From NCBI GenBank assembly GCA_023213395.1, contig CM041465.1, positions 100,881,741 to 100,945,740 on the forward strand: a DNA stretch of 64,000 nt. The letters are read 5' to 3'. This document shows, piece by piece, positions 10,101 through 22,592 of this stretch (its first letter is position 1; every line of letters begins with the position of its first letter). A program made the position numbers and the translations under genes. Below the pieces are notes generated by a model. That model did not search any database, was not told where the DNA came from, and worked only from the letters and a program-made list of their open reading frames with translations. The stretch is from Cycas panzhihuaensis (lineage: Eukaryota; Cycadophyta).

Positions 10101-10900
10101 GAGAGAGGGATCGTATCCAGGCTTGATACAATCAGCTGATAGACCAGGTGGCGTCGAGGTCGAGTAGAAGCAGGACGTATACCCACATGACAGTGATGAC
10201 CCTGAGATGGCCACGTGATGAGGGGAGCGAGGCAGGGAGCTTGTAGAGGCCCAAGAGGAGCCTCAAAGGGATGTGGTCCCCAGGAGAGGGATCACACAGA
10301 CCGACAGATGGTGCCCTAGGAGCAAGGCAGTAATAGGGTAGGACATATGTATTTGATTTTGGCAGGGGAAAGCACGGGCCTCCAGGGGTTATATATATAG
10401 AGTCATATGATTATACCCCCCCTGCAAGGACACCGGCTTCCCATATGTACAATGTGACATATGATTTTGATGTATATATATATATACGGGGCGATTGGTA
10501 CCCCATTTTGATATGAGATGGTGTGTATATCATGTGTGGCAGATGGCATGTATGTTTTGTTATGTATGTTATAGATGCTTTGTTATATGATACATGTATT
10601 TCCTTCCATGCATGGCTATATATCTAACAGGAGCACACACATCTGCCATGAGTAGAGGTGATAAGCATATGTGGGGTTAGAAATAGAGCGACACGCACAT
10701 CCATGGAGGAGCATAGCAGGGTATGCGAAGGAAACACCAGGCGAGAGAGAGGAGTAATGATACTCCAAAGCGTCGTCCTAACTAGGGGATGCCCAAATAG
10801 GAAGACAAGAGTCCCAAAAGGATGTGGGAATATGGGTTTTATGGGAGGAATCAGAAAGAAGAAGAGGAGGCCATCCTAAGTTGTCATTCCACCCATGGCT
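10096..10900 (+). pseudogene. Remnant of antisense gene in interior 1 (5' part deleted)
   Basis: From GTAGAGGGA onward the sequence matches 24287-25070 of interior 2, which is the end of the coiled-coil exon and 3' tail. TATA box, first intron and PMD exon are all missing. A (TA)n run at about 10476-10488 matches 24667-24680. The short basic frame 10658-10879 lies in the tail. Confidence 0.75.
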
Positions 10901-10959
10901 GGAAGAAACAGGAATAACTTAAGATGGTAGTTTAGGCTAATTTCAGAGCATGGGTGAGG

Positions 10960-12310
10960 TGACAACAAGGTCACAAGTAAAACTTCTTAAGGAATTTTCC
11001 ATTAACAGCTTTCTCAAACTCAAGACCTTCCAGAGTGGCAATCCTATAAGCACCATTACCGAGAGTCTCGATAATGATGAAAGGGCCAACCCATCGAGGT
11101 TTAAATTTGGTCAAACAATCATGAAGATATTCAAGTTTGAGGATATGGTCCCTGAGAAATAAAGGACAGGAATGAAGTTATTTATCGTAGGTCCTTTGTG
11201 AGTGAGCTTTGGACGCTAGGTTAACTTGATAAGCAGCTAAGCGTCTCTCGTCCAAAGCCTCGAGGTCCAGAAGGCAAGCCTGATGAATCGACTCTTCATC
11301 GATGAGACCTTGAAGAGAGACTCGTAAAGAAGGAATCTCTACCTCCAATGGGAGTACCACTGCATCAGACCGTGGAGAACGAGGTCATTCCTGCGGGCGT
11401 AATCCGGACAGAGGTGCAGAAGCCCACAAAGCGTATAGGTCAAGGTGCCGCCTCTTTAAGATCGAAAGCAACAATTTTCTTTAGGATATTGACGAGAGTC
11501 TTATTGAAAGACTCCACTTGGCCATTTGCCTGAGGATAGTAAGGAAAAGAAGTTTTATGAGAAATCTTAAACTTCTCGCAAAGCTCATCCATCTCCTTGT
11601 TACAAAAGGGGGTTCCGTTGTCAGTAATTAAGACGTCTGGAATCCCGAAACGGTAAATGATGTGCTGGTAAATAAATGTAGCTATCGTTTTACTAGGAGT
11701 AGTAATTAAGGGAATGGCCTCTGCACCTTTGGTGAAATATTCAGTGGCAGTCAAGATAAACTTATGCTACAACGACAAAGGTGGAGAAATAGTCCCGATG
11801 AGGTCTAGCCCCTACTGAGCGAAAAGCCATGGAGAAACAATGGGGTGAAGGGCCTCGGAAGGCACATGGGAGATGTTGGCATGTTCTTGATATCGCCGAC
11901 ATCTCAGAGCAAAGGCATGGGCATCCTTGAAAAGGGACAACTAGAAATAACCCATGCGAAGGATCCTCTGAGCTATCGACTGGCCCCCATAAATACCATG
12001 GTGGCATTCGTGGAGTATTTGGTCAGCTTCATCAGCAGGGACGTAGCAGAGGAGGATCTAATCGAAGGACCTCTTGTACAATACTTCATCCATAAGGAAG
12101 TATTGCCTAGCAGAAGTCCGGATGCAAGATCTAACTTTACTACTAGCATCAAGGTGGTATTGTTGTTATGTGAGATACTGCACTATGTCGCCATACCACT
12201 CATTGTTGATGAGTGGATGAGGAGAGACGTCCTGAATCGTCAAGATGGACTCATCAGGGAGAGAATCGTCGACAAGAGCATCAAAGGAGTTAGGAATAGG
12301 GGCATCCGCG
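10960..12310 (-). pseudogene. Integrase of interior 1
   Basis: Read from high to low coordinates, this is a Ty3/gypsy integrase with a decayed HHCC region (ECHHGI…RILRMGYF), GLDLIG with the first catalytic Asp, VLITDNGTPF with the second and NGQVESFNKTL with the Glu. A C-terminal GPF-type region without chromodomain ends near 10960. A TAG at 11812-11814 replaces the Trp before GLDLIG and is shared with interior 2. Further frame breaks lie near 11370 and 11450. The enzyme would have inserted element DNA into the host genome; this copy cannot be functional. Confidence 0.85.
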
Positions 12311-12312
12311 AG

Positions 12313-13560
12313 CTACTCAGCCACCACCATTCCATTCTTTGATTTTCAGTTAATGATATGAAGGTCAAATTCTTGAAGTAGGATGGCCCAACAACCAACC
12401 CTACCCATCAACTCTGAACGAGTGAGCAAGTGTCGCAAGGGATCGGATTGGACGATCACCTTGGTGGTATTACCAAGTAAGTAGTATCTAAACTTCTTGG
12501 TTGCGTGGACCAAGGAGAGGCACTCCTTCTCTATGGGAGAGTAGTTAAGTTCAGTAGCCATGAGAGTGCGACTGATGAAATAAATAGCCCTCTCAGTTCC
12601 CGAGTCATCCTCCTAAGCTAATATAGTGCCCAAGGACTCGTCAGTCGTCAAGGTATAAAGAATGAAGGGCCTATCGAAGTGAGGGGGCACTAGCATAGGA
12701 GCGGAAGTGAGGGCTTCCTTGAGTTCTTCGAAGGTCTTTTGGGTCTTGCTAGACCAAACAAAAGGAGCTCCCTTCTTCAATAGGTTCATAAGGGATTTAG
12801 CACTTATGGCGAAGTTTGCCAAGAAGCGCCTGAGAAAATCAAGCCTACCTAGAAATGACTTAATCTGTCGTTGAGTTCTAGGGGGCGACATATCAAGGAT
12901 TACCTTAACCTTATCAGGATCAATCTGGATTCCTTGTTTGGACACAAGAAACCTAAGGAGTTTGCCCGAAGTAACGAAAAATACACACTTGAGCGGGTTT
13001 AGGCTAACATGATACTTGTGGCATCGTGAGAAGATAGCCCGCAGGTTGGAGGGATAATGGGCCCTGACACATGAGAGGCCCATCATGTCATCCATGAAGA
13101 CCTCCAATGTGTTATCAATGAGGTCGTAGAAGATGAAATACATGGCTCTCTGGTAAGTAGCACCTACATTCTTAAGGCCAAAGGGCACGGCCTTGTAGGC
13201 AAAGGTACCCCATAGTGTAGTGAAGGCCATCTTGTGGCAGTCTTCAGGAGATATTTGGATCTCGTTATAACCAGGGAAGTCGTCCATTAAGGACATGACT
13301 TTAAATCCAGTGGTTCGATCAATGACTTGATCGATAAAGGGGAGCAGAAAATTATCCTTAGGACAAACATTGTTGATGTCGCAGAAGTCGACATATATAT
13401 GAATGGCCCTGTTCTTTTTAGCAACGGGGATAATATTAGAGACCCACTTGGGGTAGTCAATGGAAGTGATGAGTCCAGCATCCAAGAGCTTCTCAACCTC
13501 CATTTTGACGATGGCTGAGAGCTTTGGGTGAAGGGGACACTACTTTTGGCGCACGGGGCG
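12313..13560 (-). pseudogene. Reverse transcriptase-RNase H of interior 1
   Basis: A long frame (13503 down to 12613) covers the RT: KWVSNIIPVAKKN, then IHIYVDFCDINN, AVPFGLKNVGATYQR, and LEVFMDDMMG with both catalytic Asp. RNase H follows (FILYTLTTDESLG…IYFISRTL…ELNYSPIEKECLSLVHA) down to about 12346. A TAG at 12614-12616 replaces Gln in ILAQEDD. Another at 12313-12315 in the linker is shared with interior 2 and E5. The polymerase core is otherwise well kept. Confidence 0.88.
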
Positions 13561-14520
13561 AGCGCTAGGGATGGTGGTGAGATTATGGGTAACAATGGAG
13601 GGGTCAATTCCCTTCATATTAGCATAATCCCACGTGAAGACATCTTGATACTCATGGAACAAAAGGGAATACTCCCTTACCTCATCAGGAGAGCATTCCA
13701 TCCTGACCTTAATGACCTTGCTGGGGGCCAAGACTATGTCTTGGGTTGCCCCCATGTACATGGCATTCCCCTCCTCAAAGTGGAGAGGGGCAAGGTCAAC
13801 AGGAGGAGATGGAATAGGAGATAGGATTGGGTCGGCAAGTGTGGATCCAATCGCAAGGATCTTCTGGTGGCCAAGCCTATGGTGACTAGAAGGCAAGTTA
13901 GGCATGAAGCCCGCTAGGTGCTCAAGTAAGGCTTCATCATCCTCGAAGTAATCCACCTCATGGATGACCTTACTCTGAGTAGATGAAGTACTAGAGGAAG
14001 TGGAGGTAAAAGGGGACCATGATGGTTGTCGGGTTGTTTGTCTTCCTCGCGAGACTCTAAGAGAGAGTCAAAAGGAGGCTCCTCAAAAGGAGCGAAAGGC
14101 AGTTCTTCGAAGCCATCACCTGTAGGAGGTGATGAAGGGGAAGAACTGATGACAGGTGAGTCGACACAAGCAATGACATGCGACACGTAGGAGTGGCTAG
14201 CCTCACTAATGAAAGAGGTTCTAGATGGAGATCTATAACGAGATAGGTGCGACCTACTGGTACGAAGGAAAGAGACGGGGTGGAGATAATACTCGTCTTT
14301 GTCGTGCGACTCGTCGTCACTAAACAAGACGAGGTACCCATAGCTCCCAATGCCAATAGGAGTAAAACGTGTGAGACTAGGAAAAGAAGATACAGGATCT
14401 TCTTCAGACAGATTGGGTATACTAATGGAGTAAGCTGAGGCATGCGTAGAAGGACCTTGGCTTGCCTGATTAACAGGATGGGTTTGTTTGGCAAGTAGGC
14501 ATTCGTGGGGAACAACCCTC
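13561..14520 (-). pseudogene. Protease-RT linker of interior 1
   Basis: The minus strand carries a Ser/Pro-rich linker (FTPIGIGSYGYLVLFSDDES, then SRSHLSRYRSPSRTS) followed by the N-terminal RT lead-in (YQDVFTWDYANMKGIDPSIV). GSYGYL is shared with E0 (about 35150) and interior 2 (about 28480). No stop affects the first part; a frame change joins the pieces near 13930. Confidence 0.7.
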
Positions 14521-14522
14521 AT

Positions 14523-14990
14523 TCATCCATCATGGATGAATTTAAGTTGTCCCCAAAGAGTCGAACACATGGCTCCCATTTGGTCGAGCCATGGACGACC
14601 TAAGAGAAGGTTGTAGTCAATGTTGACATGGAGGACTATAACATCAGCTAGGACAGTCTTGTCCTTAAGGGTAAGTGGAATCACGACAGATCCCAATGGG
14701 GTCTTCTCGCTACCGTCATAACCTTGGCATCGCCATGGAACAGGTTCCAAGGCAGAAATACCAAGCTCTTACATGGCATGCAAGGGCATGGAATTCACGG
14801 AAGAACCATTATTGACAATGGTCCTTCACAGGGTACAATCAAGTGTATTGATGGTAATAGTGAATGGGAAGTTCCACTGACGTTCCCTTTCACATGCAGG
14901 AGGAAGGTCCTTAGGATCAAAAGAGATAACGGGTTCACGACTTTGGGTGACACCCAAAGCATGAACAGGCGCATCATTCGATCCTAAAGC
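14523..14990 (-). pseudogene. Aspartic protease of interior 1
   Basis: The flap and C-terminal part are clear (CQGYDGSEKTPLG…VIPLTLKD…NIDYNLLLGRPWLDQMGA). The active-site loop reads T-I-V-N-N-G-S-S-V-N: the catalytic Asp of D-N-G-S-S in E0 and interior 2 is Asn here. The protease would have cleaved the polyprotein; this copy is catalytically dead even without its stops. Confidence 0.8.
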
Positions 14991-17630
14991 TTGCAAGAGG
15001 AGAGTCCATTGCTCGAGACAACTCCTCAAAACATTCATCAAGGACATTCCTGCAGCAACGATATGAAGCTCGTCCACAATAGAGAAAGGCTTACCCTTCG
15101 CGGTAGGTTGGGTAAGTGCCCTTTGAAAATCGTAACGACCTGGACACATAGGAATGGCCTTGGGGAAGAGAGGCACTTCCGAAGGAGGGTTCTCTGGAAG
15201 AGGATCGAAAGGAGTAGAGGAAGAAGCACCGACTGCTTCTTTGGCGGCTTGAGACTGAGTAAGGGCATAAGAAGGAGTAGCCTCAAGCATTTAGATCACC
15301 TTCTTCCCCTTGTTCCGGGGCTGCAAAGGTGATGGGATGCGACGATTAGGGGAACGGGAGGAAGAGGACAAATCCCGAGCACCCTTCCCTTTGTCGCAGA
15401 AAGGACGGGAATTTGGCGATCTTCCTCGGTTCCAGTTATTCTTGGATTGACTGTTGCAATCGCATTCCCCATGTTTGGGGAACAGATCCTTATGGACCGA
15501 TTGGTCTAAATTAGGCCTTGATGCCTATTTAGGGGAGGAGTCACGTCGAGAGGCATCCTTGGGATGCTGAGCCTTATAACGTGAGTCATCATGGAAGTAC
15601 TCCACATGAATGGAGCACCACTTCTTCTCAAGCGGGGGATCTATCTTCCTAGTTTGAGAGGACTAGGCATTTCTATTCCTGGGAAGGGAAGCTTGAGTTA
15701 CTTGTTGAATTTATTTGTTGGATGTTGGAGATGAAGGAGCTTGGAGTTTAAGCTCCTTCATCATACGTTCGAACGAACATATGGCAGATGTGAGAGGGTC
15801 TAAAGTCCTCTTAGTTTAGTGAGAAGAGGATTTAGAGGATTGTTGAGGTTTAGTATCCTTAGTTGAAGGTGGTGCCTCATGTCATTGTGAGGGCTTGAGA
15901 GGCTTCTTGAGTCCAGCTTGGATCTCAATAGCCTCCAACGCTAAGCACTTGGCGATCGCAGAGTCACATGTGGTCGCCCCCATTTTAAGGACTTCCACAT
16001 GTACTTTGAGACGAAGTGCGTTAACCAAAAGATCTCTCTTCAGCTCCTCGGGTAACGTGGCCTTAGTGGAGTGAAGTAGGTTATGGAATCATCTCACAAA
16101 GTCACGATTCATCTCATCGTGACCTTATTTGAGCGATAAGAGGGATTTCATTCTGCTCTCAAATAGACGAGCTACATCAAAGTAGTTGATGAATTCATCC
16201 ACCAATTACTGGAATGAAAAAATAGAGTGGGCAGGGAGGCGATAAAACCACTTAAGGGCATCACCCTGCAATGATCGTGGAAACAATTTCATTAAGATAT
16301 GGTCGTAACCCCAGTAGTCTATACATGCCATAGAAAAACTATGCACGTGTTTAGCTGGGTCTTGCGACGAAGTTCTGTCAAATCTAAGAGCTTCAGGAGG
16401 ATGAGGCGACAGATTAGTTCTTAATGCCTCAATGGATAAAGGTGTTGTCCTATAGTCCATGAAGGGACACGCCCTTACCTAGACTGTAGGATCAACAAAC
16501 GAGGCAGTAGGTAGCGAGCAAGGAGTGGATGGGGGCGGCATACCCATCCCCCCTTGAGGATATGCCCCTTACTGGAAGGGGACTTGAGGATAGGTGCCTT
16601 AAGAGGGAATCGGGGTCTCTTGCGAAGGCATGGCAAAAGGGATTGCGCTAGATGGCAGAAAATGGGGATGTGGAACTGGGTTTTACCCATATGGGCCACC
16701 CGTGGGTGGGGCAATCCCATATGGGTGTAACAGATCCATTCCATAAGCTGGGAGGTGGTTCCCTCTACCCTATCCCTAAGGTTGAGAAGTGTACCCTAGG
16801 GGGATATAAAAGGAAGAGCCAATAGGTTGATTTTGAGGGTGCGTGGGAGCGGGTCCCACATGACTAATGGTTAAAGGGTTAGTAGGACTAACATGGCTAC
16901 TAGAGAAAGTATGTGCCACATTGGGGGATGGCACATTAGTTTGTCTAGGAAAGAGTATGCTAACCTTCAACTGAGAAAAGGACATACCACGGGAAGGTCC
17001 TGGAGTACTAGGACCTTGGCAAGGGATAGAAGGTGCAACATGCGTCCCCGCAACAGCAATAGGGAAGGAGCATGATGAATGTGTAGGTACAAAAGGATTG
17101 GTTATTATAGGAGGAGTAGATGAGGATGAAGAAAGTGGGGGAGGAGCAAACGAAGAAGAGGCTCCCCCACAGAAAGCATCTTCAAACCATCTAGGACATG
17201 GTTAAAAATAAGCAGCGCGATGTCACTAGTTAAAAGCTTCAACCACATCAGTGGGGGGGGGTATCTACATGATTGTAAGAGGTAGATGGGACCTCAAATG
17301 AAGTAGATCCCTTAGGACATTCCTCATAAGAATCACCAACTGAGTGGTAAATCTCAAGATGAAAAGATCCTTTTACCACATGGGTAGGAGGAAGGGTGTC
17401 AAGCGGGTGATGTTGGTCACTCGAGTAGTAAATATGATCATCACCCTCTTGGGTGGATCCTGGAATAGAAGAGGGAAACTCATGAATTTCAGAGGCTGAG
17501 GCTTGGTAGGCCCAATTGGAAGGGTATCCCTCCATAGTCGAATCTGAATTTGACGAAGGAAGAGGATGATACCTGGGATCTTCTAACAATGGAGGTAAGC
17601 CACATAAGCGATGAGAGAAGCGTCGCATAC
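14991..17630 (-). pseudogene. gag of interior 1
   Basis: The start is an ATG at 17628 (MRRFSHRLCGLPPLLEDP), shared with interior 2 and decayed in E0 and E7. A long Pro/Gly-rich stretch (about 16500-17000) follows. Then comes the capsid-like core (SIEALRTNLSPHPPEALRFD…LMKLFPRSLQGDALKWFYRL and on to about 15900), and then a Cys/His zinc-knuckle-like segment (EKKWCSIH…, about 15560-15640). Stops at 17202-17204, 16770-16772 and 16206-16208 are shared with interior 2; others are private. Confidence 0.82.
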
Positions 17631-17775
17631 AAGGCTAACTAATAGTGTAGGAGAAAGAAAGGGTGATAAAGAGTGCACATTGAGGGCTACCCAACAAAGA
17701 AAACGAAGTAGGAGAAAACCACAAGGAGGTAGCAATACCAATAGAAAAGAGCGAAGACTAGCTCCCTTACTAGCA

Positions 17776-17795
17776 GATCCCCAGTATGGTCGCCA
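17776..17795 (-). promoter_or_regulatory. Primer-binding site of interior 1
   Basis: The minus strand reads TGGCGACCATACTGGGGATC one base inside LTR B. The TGG start fits the CCA end of a tRNA. It resembles the TGGCGACT…CTGGGGA type I associate with tRNA-Arg in Ogre/Tat elements; that tRNA assignment is from memory. Confidence 0.7.
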
Positions 17796-17796
17796 G

Positions 17797-20566
17797 TAGA
17801 TGTGCATCTACGGGATAGCTACCTAACTGAGTAGAAATAACGAGGGCGGTCAATGGCACTATCAGGTGTAGATAAGAACCTACGAGTAAGGCAAATACCA
17901 CGTAGGGTGCCTCATGCACCAGAGCGCGAGTTTGAGACTTGCGAATGGTACCCAGCTAATTAAAGGTGGTTCTCCACTTCAGTTAAGAAGAGAGGAGGTG
18001 GAAGATTACCCTGGGTATATCTAGGAGAAGGATCCTCCCATCCTTAGATGGCCAGAAGGGAAGGGAGAGAACCCTTCAAGGGTTTCCCTAGAGCGGAGGG
18101 AAATGAGTAAGGGGTGAGTAGGTGAGCAACCTATGAATAAGATCTTCTCGGTTATCTAACTAGGTGGGAGAAAAACCAAGGGAAGAGGAAGGGAGTGGGA
18201 ACAATCGATCGATGAAGAGTTCCCCTCTTCGAAATAGCAATCAAAAGAAAAGAGAGTGCTATGACGCGTGTAAGTAAACTAAACCAAGCATAATAAGTCA
18301 ATAGGACAAGGATGAAGTTTACAAGATGAAGGGAAAAGGTAAAAGGGGGAAACTTCCTAAAACCTTTTCCTATGATAGATATAATGTGTGAAATATAACA
18401 AACGGAATATGAACCAAAAGAGAGAGTCAGTTTCCCTTTTCCTTTCAAATGATTTAATTACTACCGTATAAAATTTTTTAAAGAAAAGAAAATGAAGTAG
18501 AGCGAGAGCACATACCCGAAATGGAGACACGGTTGAAGCGGCGACGTTCCCACGAGATATCCAAGATCGCTCCATAAAGCACAACGAACGAGAGGGGTCG
18601 CGGTAGAACGAAGCGTGGGGCTTCCTTACCTTCCCCGGAAGTGACACTAGAGTGCCAAGAAAGGAAAAAAGAAAATGATGGTAGCAAATAAAATGCTAAA
18701 ATAAAATATAAGTAGGGCACTTACCCGCAAGAGAGAAAGATGAGGAAATCCCTTACACCCTCCGTGTACCTGTAAGTAAGCACAAATATCCCTCTCCAAG
18801 GAAAGGAGGCTAACAACACAAAATGGGGTCCCAATAACACATGCATACATATATGAAAAATAAATCTCTGTATCTAAATGTTAGTGTACATGGACCACAA
18901 GGTTGTAACAATAATCTATGGCAAAACAAACTACTCAAATGAACAGTAAGTAGATAAGTAAGCCTCGGAGTAGCCCACCTCCCGCAAAGAGCATCCATAT
19001 CCTCCCTCAAGAAGCCATAAGGTAGCGAGGGTATGGCTATAAGACCGACTGAAAAATGGGATAGTAGAGATGCAAGAAAACCCAAATCAAAGCGCAACAA
19101 GGCTGGAGGTCTATGGGAAGCAAACCAGACTGTTGAGAAGGGGTTTGAGCCAAGAAAGGTGACCGGGGCTTATGCGTGTTGCCCGGATCAAGAGATGAGC
19201 CCTTAAACCAGTGCTACAACAAGTGCCAATGCTGATTTTAGCGGCTGGAAATGGCCTACTAAACCCTTACTCTACCCCAAGAGCAGCACGGGGTCAAAAT
19301 AGAGGTTTGGAGGGAAAAAAGCCTCTTAGGGAGCATGGAAGGTGGTACGGAATCCACCCAGCTCTATCCCAAACCTTATGTATCCCTTTTGGCTGCTATC
19401 CTAGGCATGAAACGCAGGAAAATAGGCCCTAACAACAGAGCAAAAAGCTTAAGGGAAAGTCAAGAAACAACCCTTGGAACGAGGTAAGACAAGCTATTGT
19501 AAACATGCAAAAACTGGGCATAAATTGGATAAAGGAAAGATCCTAAATCAACAGATACCTATAGAGAAGATGGGAGGCGTTTGCCTCTATCAAAATCTGC
19601 TGGAAAGGGGCTAAGAAATATGTAGAAAGATTGTGGAGAAGCAAGTATGGAGCCCCTACTAAGATGGCTGAAGGAGAAAGCTTGCACTTGAGACTACTTG
19701 ATGGCTGCCTGGGTAAGAAAGTCCTGGAAACTCTTCAAAGAGACCCTCTCCAAGGTGTGCAAGGGGCTGGAAAGATGTCATAGCTGAACCAAATGAGAGA
19801 TGGGTGCTGAAGAATAGTTGCAGGTCCTGTAATAGTAGTGGAGCAGCTGGGAATAGTAGAGAGTAGGGTGTTTTTCCTTGTGATCCTCCTGAAATGAGGC
19901 AAAAAGATCACTAAAATGAATTAGGTAAGACTTAAATACCCAGCCTTAACCCTAATCGAGCAATTAGGGCATGGCTAGCAGTGAGTTGCGTTGTGAGACA
20001 TGTGGCAATTCTGTAATAAATGCAAGAATTACCACGACTGATTTTTAAAAACAAGTTGTGACAATTGTACTACGGTAAACTTCATGGTATCGCAAAGAAA
20101 TCTAATCTGCATCACAAATCTACCATGGCAGACCAAAGGCCAACTGCCTAAACAACTAGCTCAGGGGGCCACTGACTCAGAGGATGGCAGGGCAGGCCAC
20201 CGCCTGCAGGCGCATAAGCTAATAAATGAGCCACAGGGAACAACAACATGACTTAAAGGTGCAATAAGTCGACCAAACGGTGATGGATCATCACACAAAC
20301 GAGGGTGATATGAGCCAAATGGGTCTTAAGGTGAGTAGGGCAGAATGCAGGAAGTGACGTGGCCACCGGGGTATCACACTCGCTGGGAATGCACCCCCGC
20401 TATAGTTGCCATAGGCTAGATAGGTGTAGATATTAATAGGACCATCTACAAAATCATAGCATGCAAGCATATACTCATCACAAAAGAAAACAACAATAAG
20501 GTGAGAAGCATACCTGTACTTACCTGAGTCGACCACTCTATATCCATTCTCAGAAGCTAGGAAACA
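17797..20566 (-). repeat. LTR B (shared middle LTR)
   Basis: It serves as 5' LTR of interior 1 (PBS on its left) and 3' LTR of interior 2 (PPT on its right). The left end TAGATG has lost the TG by a G-to-A change; the right end is GGAAACA. The promoter TTAAATA is at 19932-19938 with CCCTAAT-N6-ATTAGGG at 19950-19969. Confidence 0.88.
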
Positions 20567-20581
20567 CTACCCCCTTGGTAG
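20567..20581 (-). promoter_or_regulatory. Polypurine tract of interior 2
   Basis: The minus strand reads CTACCAAGGGGGTAG directly before the start of LTR B. Confidence 0.65.
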
Positions 20582-20984
20582 CAGAGCCTCATCGCTCAGA
20601 AGTATGGTATGATGGAGAATGTTGGCAACATAACCGTCACTAGCACATGTGTATGTAGATATATAAATCAAGATCATAATAGTAGTCAAGGGTGCCGACG
20701 AGTGTCGTGGCGGAACACGTGGATATGAAGGTAGGGGTGGAGACAACATAGGGGCTGCCTATGTGCCACCTGGAAACTGACTGGAAAATACGAAGGGTGA
20801 GGGGGCTACCCCCACCACAAAAGATACAAAGAGGTGTGCATAATCAAGTAGAAGAGATGAGTAAATAGAACTGGCAGTCACCATAGTTTAACCTCATTAG
20901 CGACTAAGTTTCGAAGGTGCAAATGGATCGCAAGACGAATCGTATGATAGCCTGGGGCTTGGGTGATAGAGTGACCAGACAAGC

Positions 20985-21425
20985 CTCAGGGACGGTCAGC
21001 AAGAAGAGGAAGGCGGCACTCAAGGATAAGATGAACGAGACTATCCGCCTCAGTGTCGAGGGCCTGAGGAATGTGCTGAATGTCAATAGATGAGAAGCAG
21101 TCTAAGAGGGATCTAGTGGTCAAGGTAAGATTTCTCAAGTGAGGGCATCCCACCTGGTAAACCTGAGTGAGATGGGACACCACAACCTAGGAGTCGTAAA
21201 GCAAAATAATAGGTCCGTGATGGAAACGGAGAGCATCAGTGAGAGCTTCAATAACAATTGTGTACTCAGCTTCATTATTGGTAACCTCTGGGAGGAAGAT
21301 CCTAGAGCGTAAAAAATCATATCCGGAAGGGCTGTGAAGAATCAATGTAGCGGTAGAAGTTCCAAGGTTACTGCAGCTTCTGCCGTCGATAAAAATGTAG
21401 AGGGACATAGGTGACACAAAGTCCT
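20985..21425 (-). pseudogene. aRH domain of interior 2
   Basis: Landmarks are LYIFIDGRSCSNLG (first Asp kept), TNNEAEYTIVIEALTDALRF (Glu), IILLYDS (Asp), SHLTQVY, and then IQHIPQALDTEADSL (last Asp). All four catalytic positions are present. A TAG between DS and VVSHL and nearby frame breaks inactivate it. It is the best-preserved of the four aRH copies. It lies between the 3' LTR and the antisense gene. Confidence 0.82.
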
Positions 21426-21932
21426 GGTAATAATAAACAATAATGGAGCAAAAGAGAGGCTTGAAAGACAAGCAATGAGTGGTCGCGAAGGGTAGGAGGA
21501 CCTAGTAATGAGGCTACCCAAGGACGAGAGCAAGCAGCATGACCACTACCTGAGAGCAGGCAGAAAAAGGCACCCTGGAGTACCAAAGGTCGCTTTGGGA
21601 AGCAGAACATGCCCCCGGACGGGGGGGAGCACTCCCTCTGGAGACCCCAGGAGCAGAAAAGAGCTACGGAAATGAGTCAAGGACAGCGAAACGAGCCAAA
21701 CGAGTATAAACTCGGGCATACATAGGAGTGGCATGCAAAACGAGGTAGAAGGGCCCTGAAAAAAGTGCAATGATGAGGTGCCATAAATGCACTTGTAAGA
21801 AAGAGCAAAAAGGACACCAAAAGAGCACAATGGGGGATAGGACCAGAAGAAAAAGGTGATCGAGGAAACAGGATGGTCCTAACAGCTGTCGCGAGAGCAA
21901 AAATAGAGGTAGTGCCTGTCGGGGTCCCCGCC

Positions 21933-21939
21933 TACATAA
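21933..21939 (+). promoter_or_regulatory. Decayed TATA box of antisense gene (interior 2)
   Basis: TACATAAGGAAATTC sits where E0 has TATATAAGGAAACTC, one transition from a TATA box. Confidence 0.4.
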
Positions 21940-22123
21940 GGAAATTCAATGGAAAACAGATTCATTTTCACCGCCTCTCATGAGAAACCAAAGCCATTTC
22001 CTTACGTAGCAAAGCGCCGCCTGACTTCAGAGGCATGCAGAGGGAGATCAAACCGTTGGATCGAAGCACGAGAAGAGCCAGCGGGATCATCAGAGCGAGA
22101 TAGTGACAGCCAGACCGGATCCC

Positions 22124-22592
22124 GTGAGTGGATCCCATGAAACCCATCCCATTTCACAGTTTGAATTTGAGTGATTTTTGTTAATTTTCATGTAGTTTTG
22201 TGCCCCATATGGGCAGATAGTGGCTTATTAGAGTTCAAATTGGACCTAGAAAGAGGAGGGACCTGGGCATTAGGGAGCCCTGGTCCCAGTGGGCCCCACA
22301 GGGTCCACCCAAAGAGATTTTTTTTATTTTTTAGGGCAGAAACCCCCCCCTTTTGGGGCGGTGCTGTTCGTACCGCGGTAAAGATTGCGGTGCCGCAGGG
22401 CCCCGATCGCTGCGAGACACGAGCTAAACTTTGTGGTATCGCGGAGTTTAGTGCTGTATGAAGGCAAATCTATAGAAAAAAGAAGATGGGGAGTATGAGG
22501 CCCCAAGTCTCAATCAAACAGGGTTGGTAAATAGCCAGGAGGATAAAGGTTTGACATAGACTTGACTTTGACTATTTTGTGGTGCTGATAAG
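22124..22592 (+). other. Putative first intron of antisense gene (interior 2)
   Basis: The GTGAGT donor is kept; the acceptor (GCTGATAAG) is poor. The interior holds the palindrome TACCGCGGTA (about 22373-22382) and GC-rich sequence related to the U3 motif of the LTRs. Confidence 0.4.

Noticed and set aside
11735-11760. Glu in TATEYFTKW as a changed integrase catalytic residue
   Set aside because: The catalytic Asp of the D-D-E triad is in GLDLIG upstream; the E/D in this block is not the catalytic position.
11845-12342. 165-codon plus-strand frame, repeated at 26116-26553
   Set aside because: It is exactly antisense to integrase and linker in both copies, so its repetition follows from homology of pol. 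Unlike the PMD gene it has no domain, promoter or intron.
13327-13824. Plus-strand open frames opposite RT and the linker (also 15034-15332, 27534-27725, 29248-29472)
   Set aside because: They are mirror frames of well-recognised minus-strand pol and gag and carry no motifs of their own.
6525-20566. Reading the three LTRs as two independent, nested insertions
   Set aside because: Independent insertions need separate LTR pairs and a target duplication at LTR B. Only three LTRs exist, and the GTAGT duplicate spans the whole unit.
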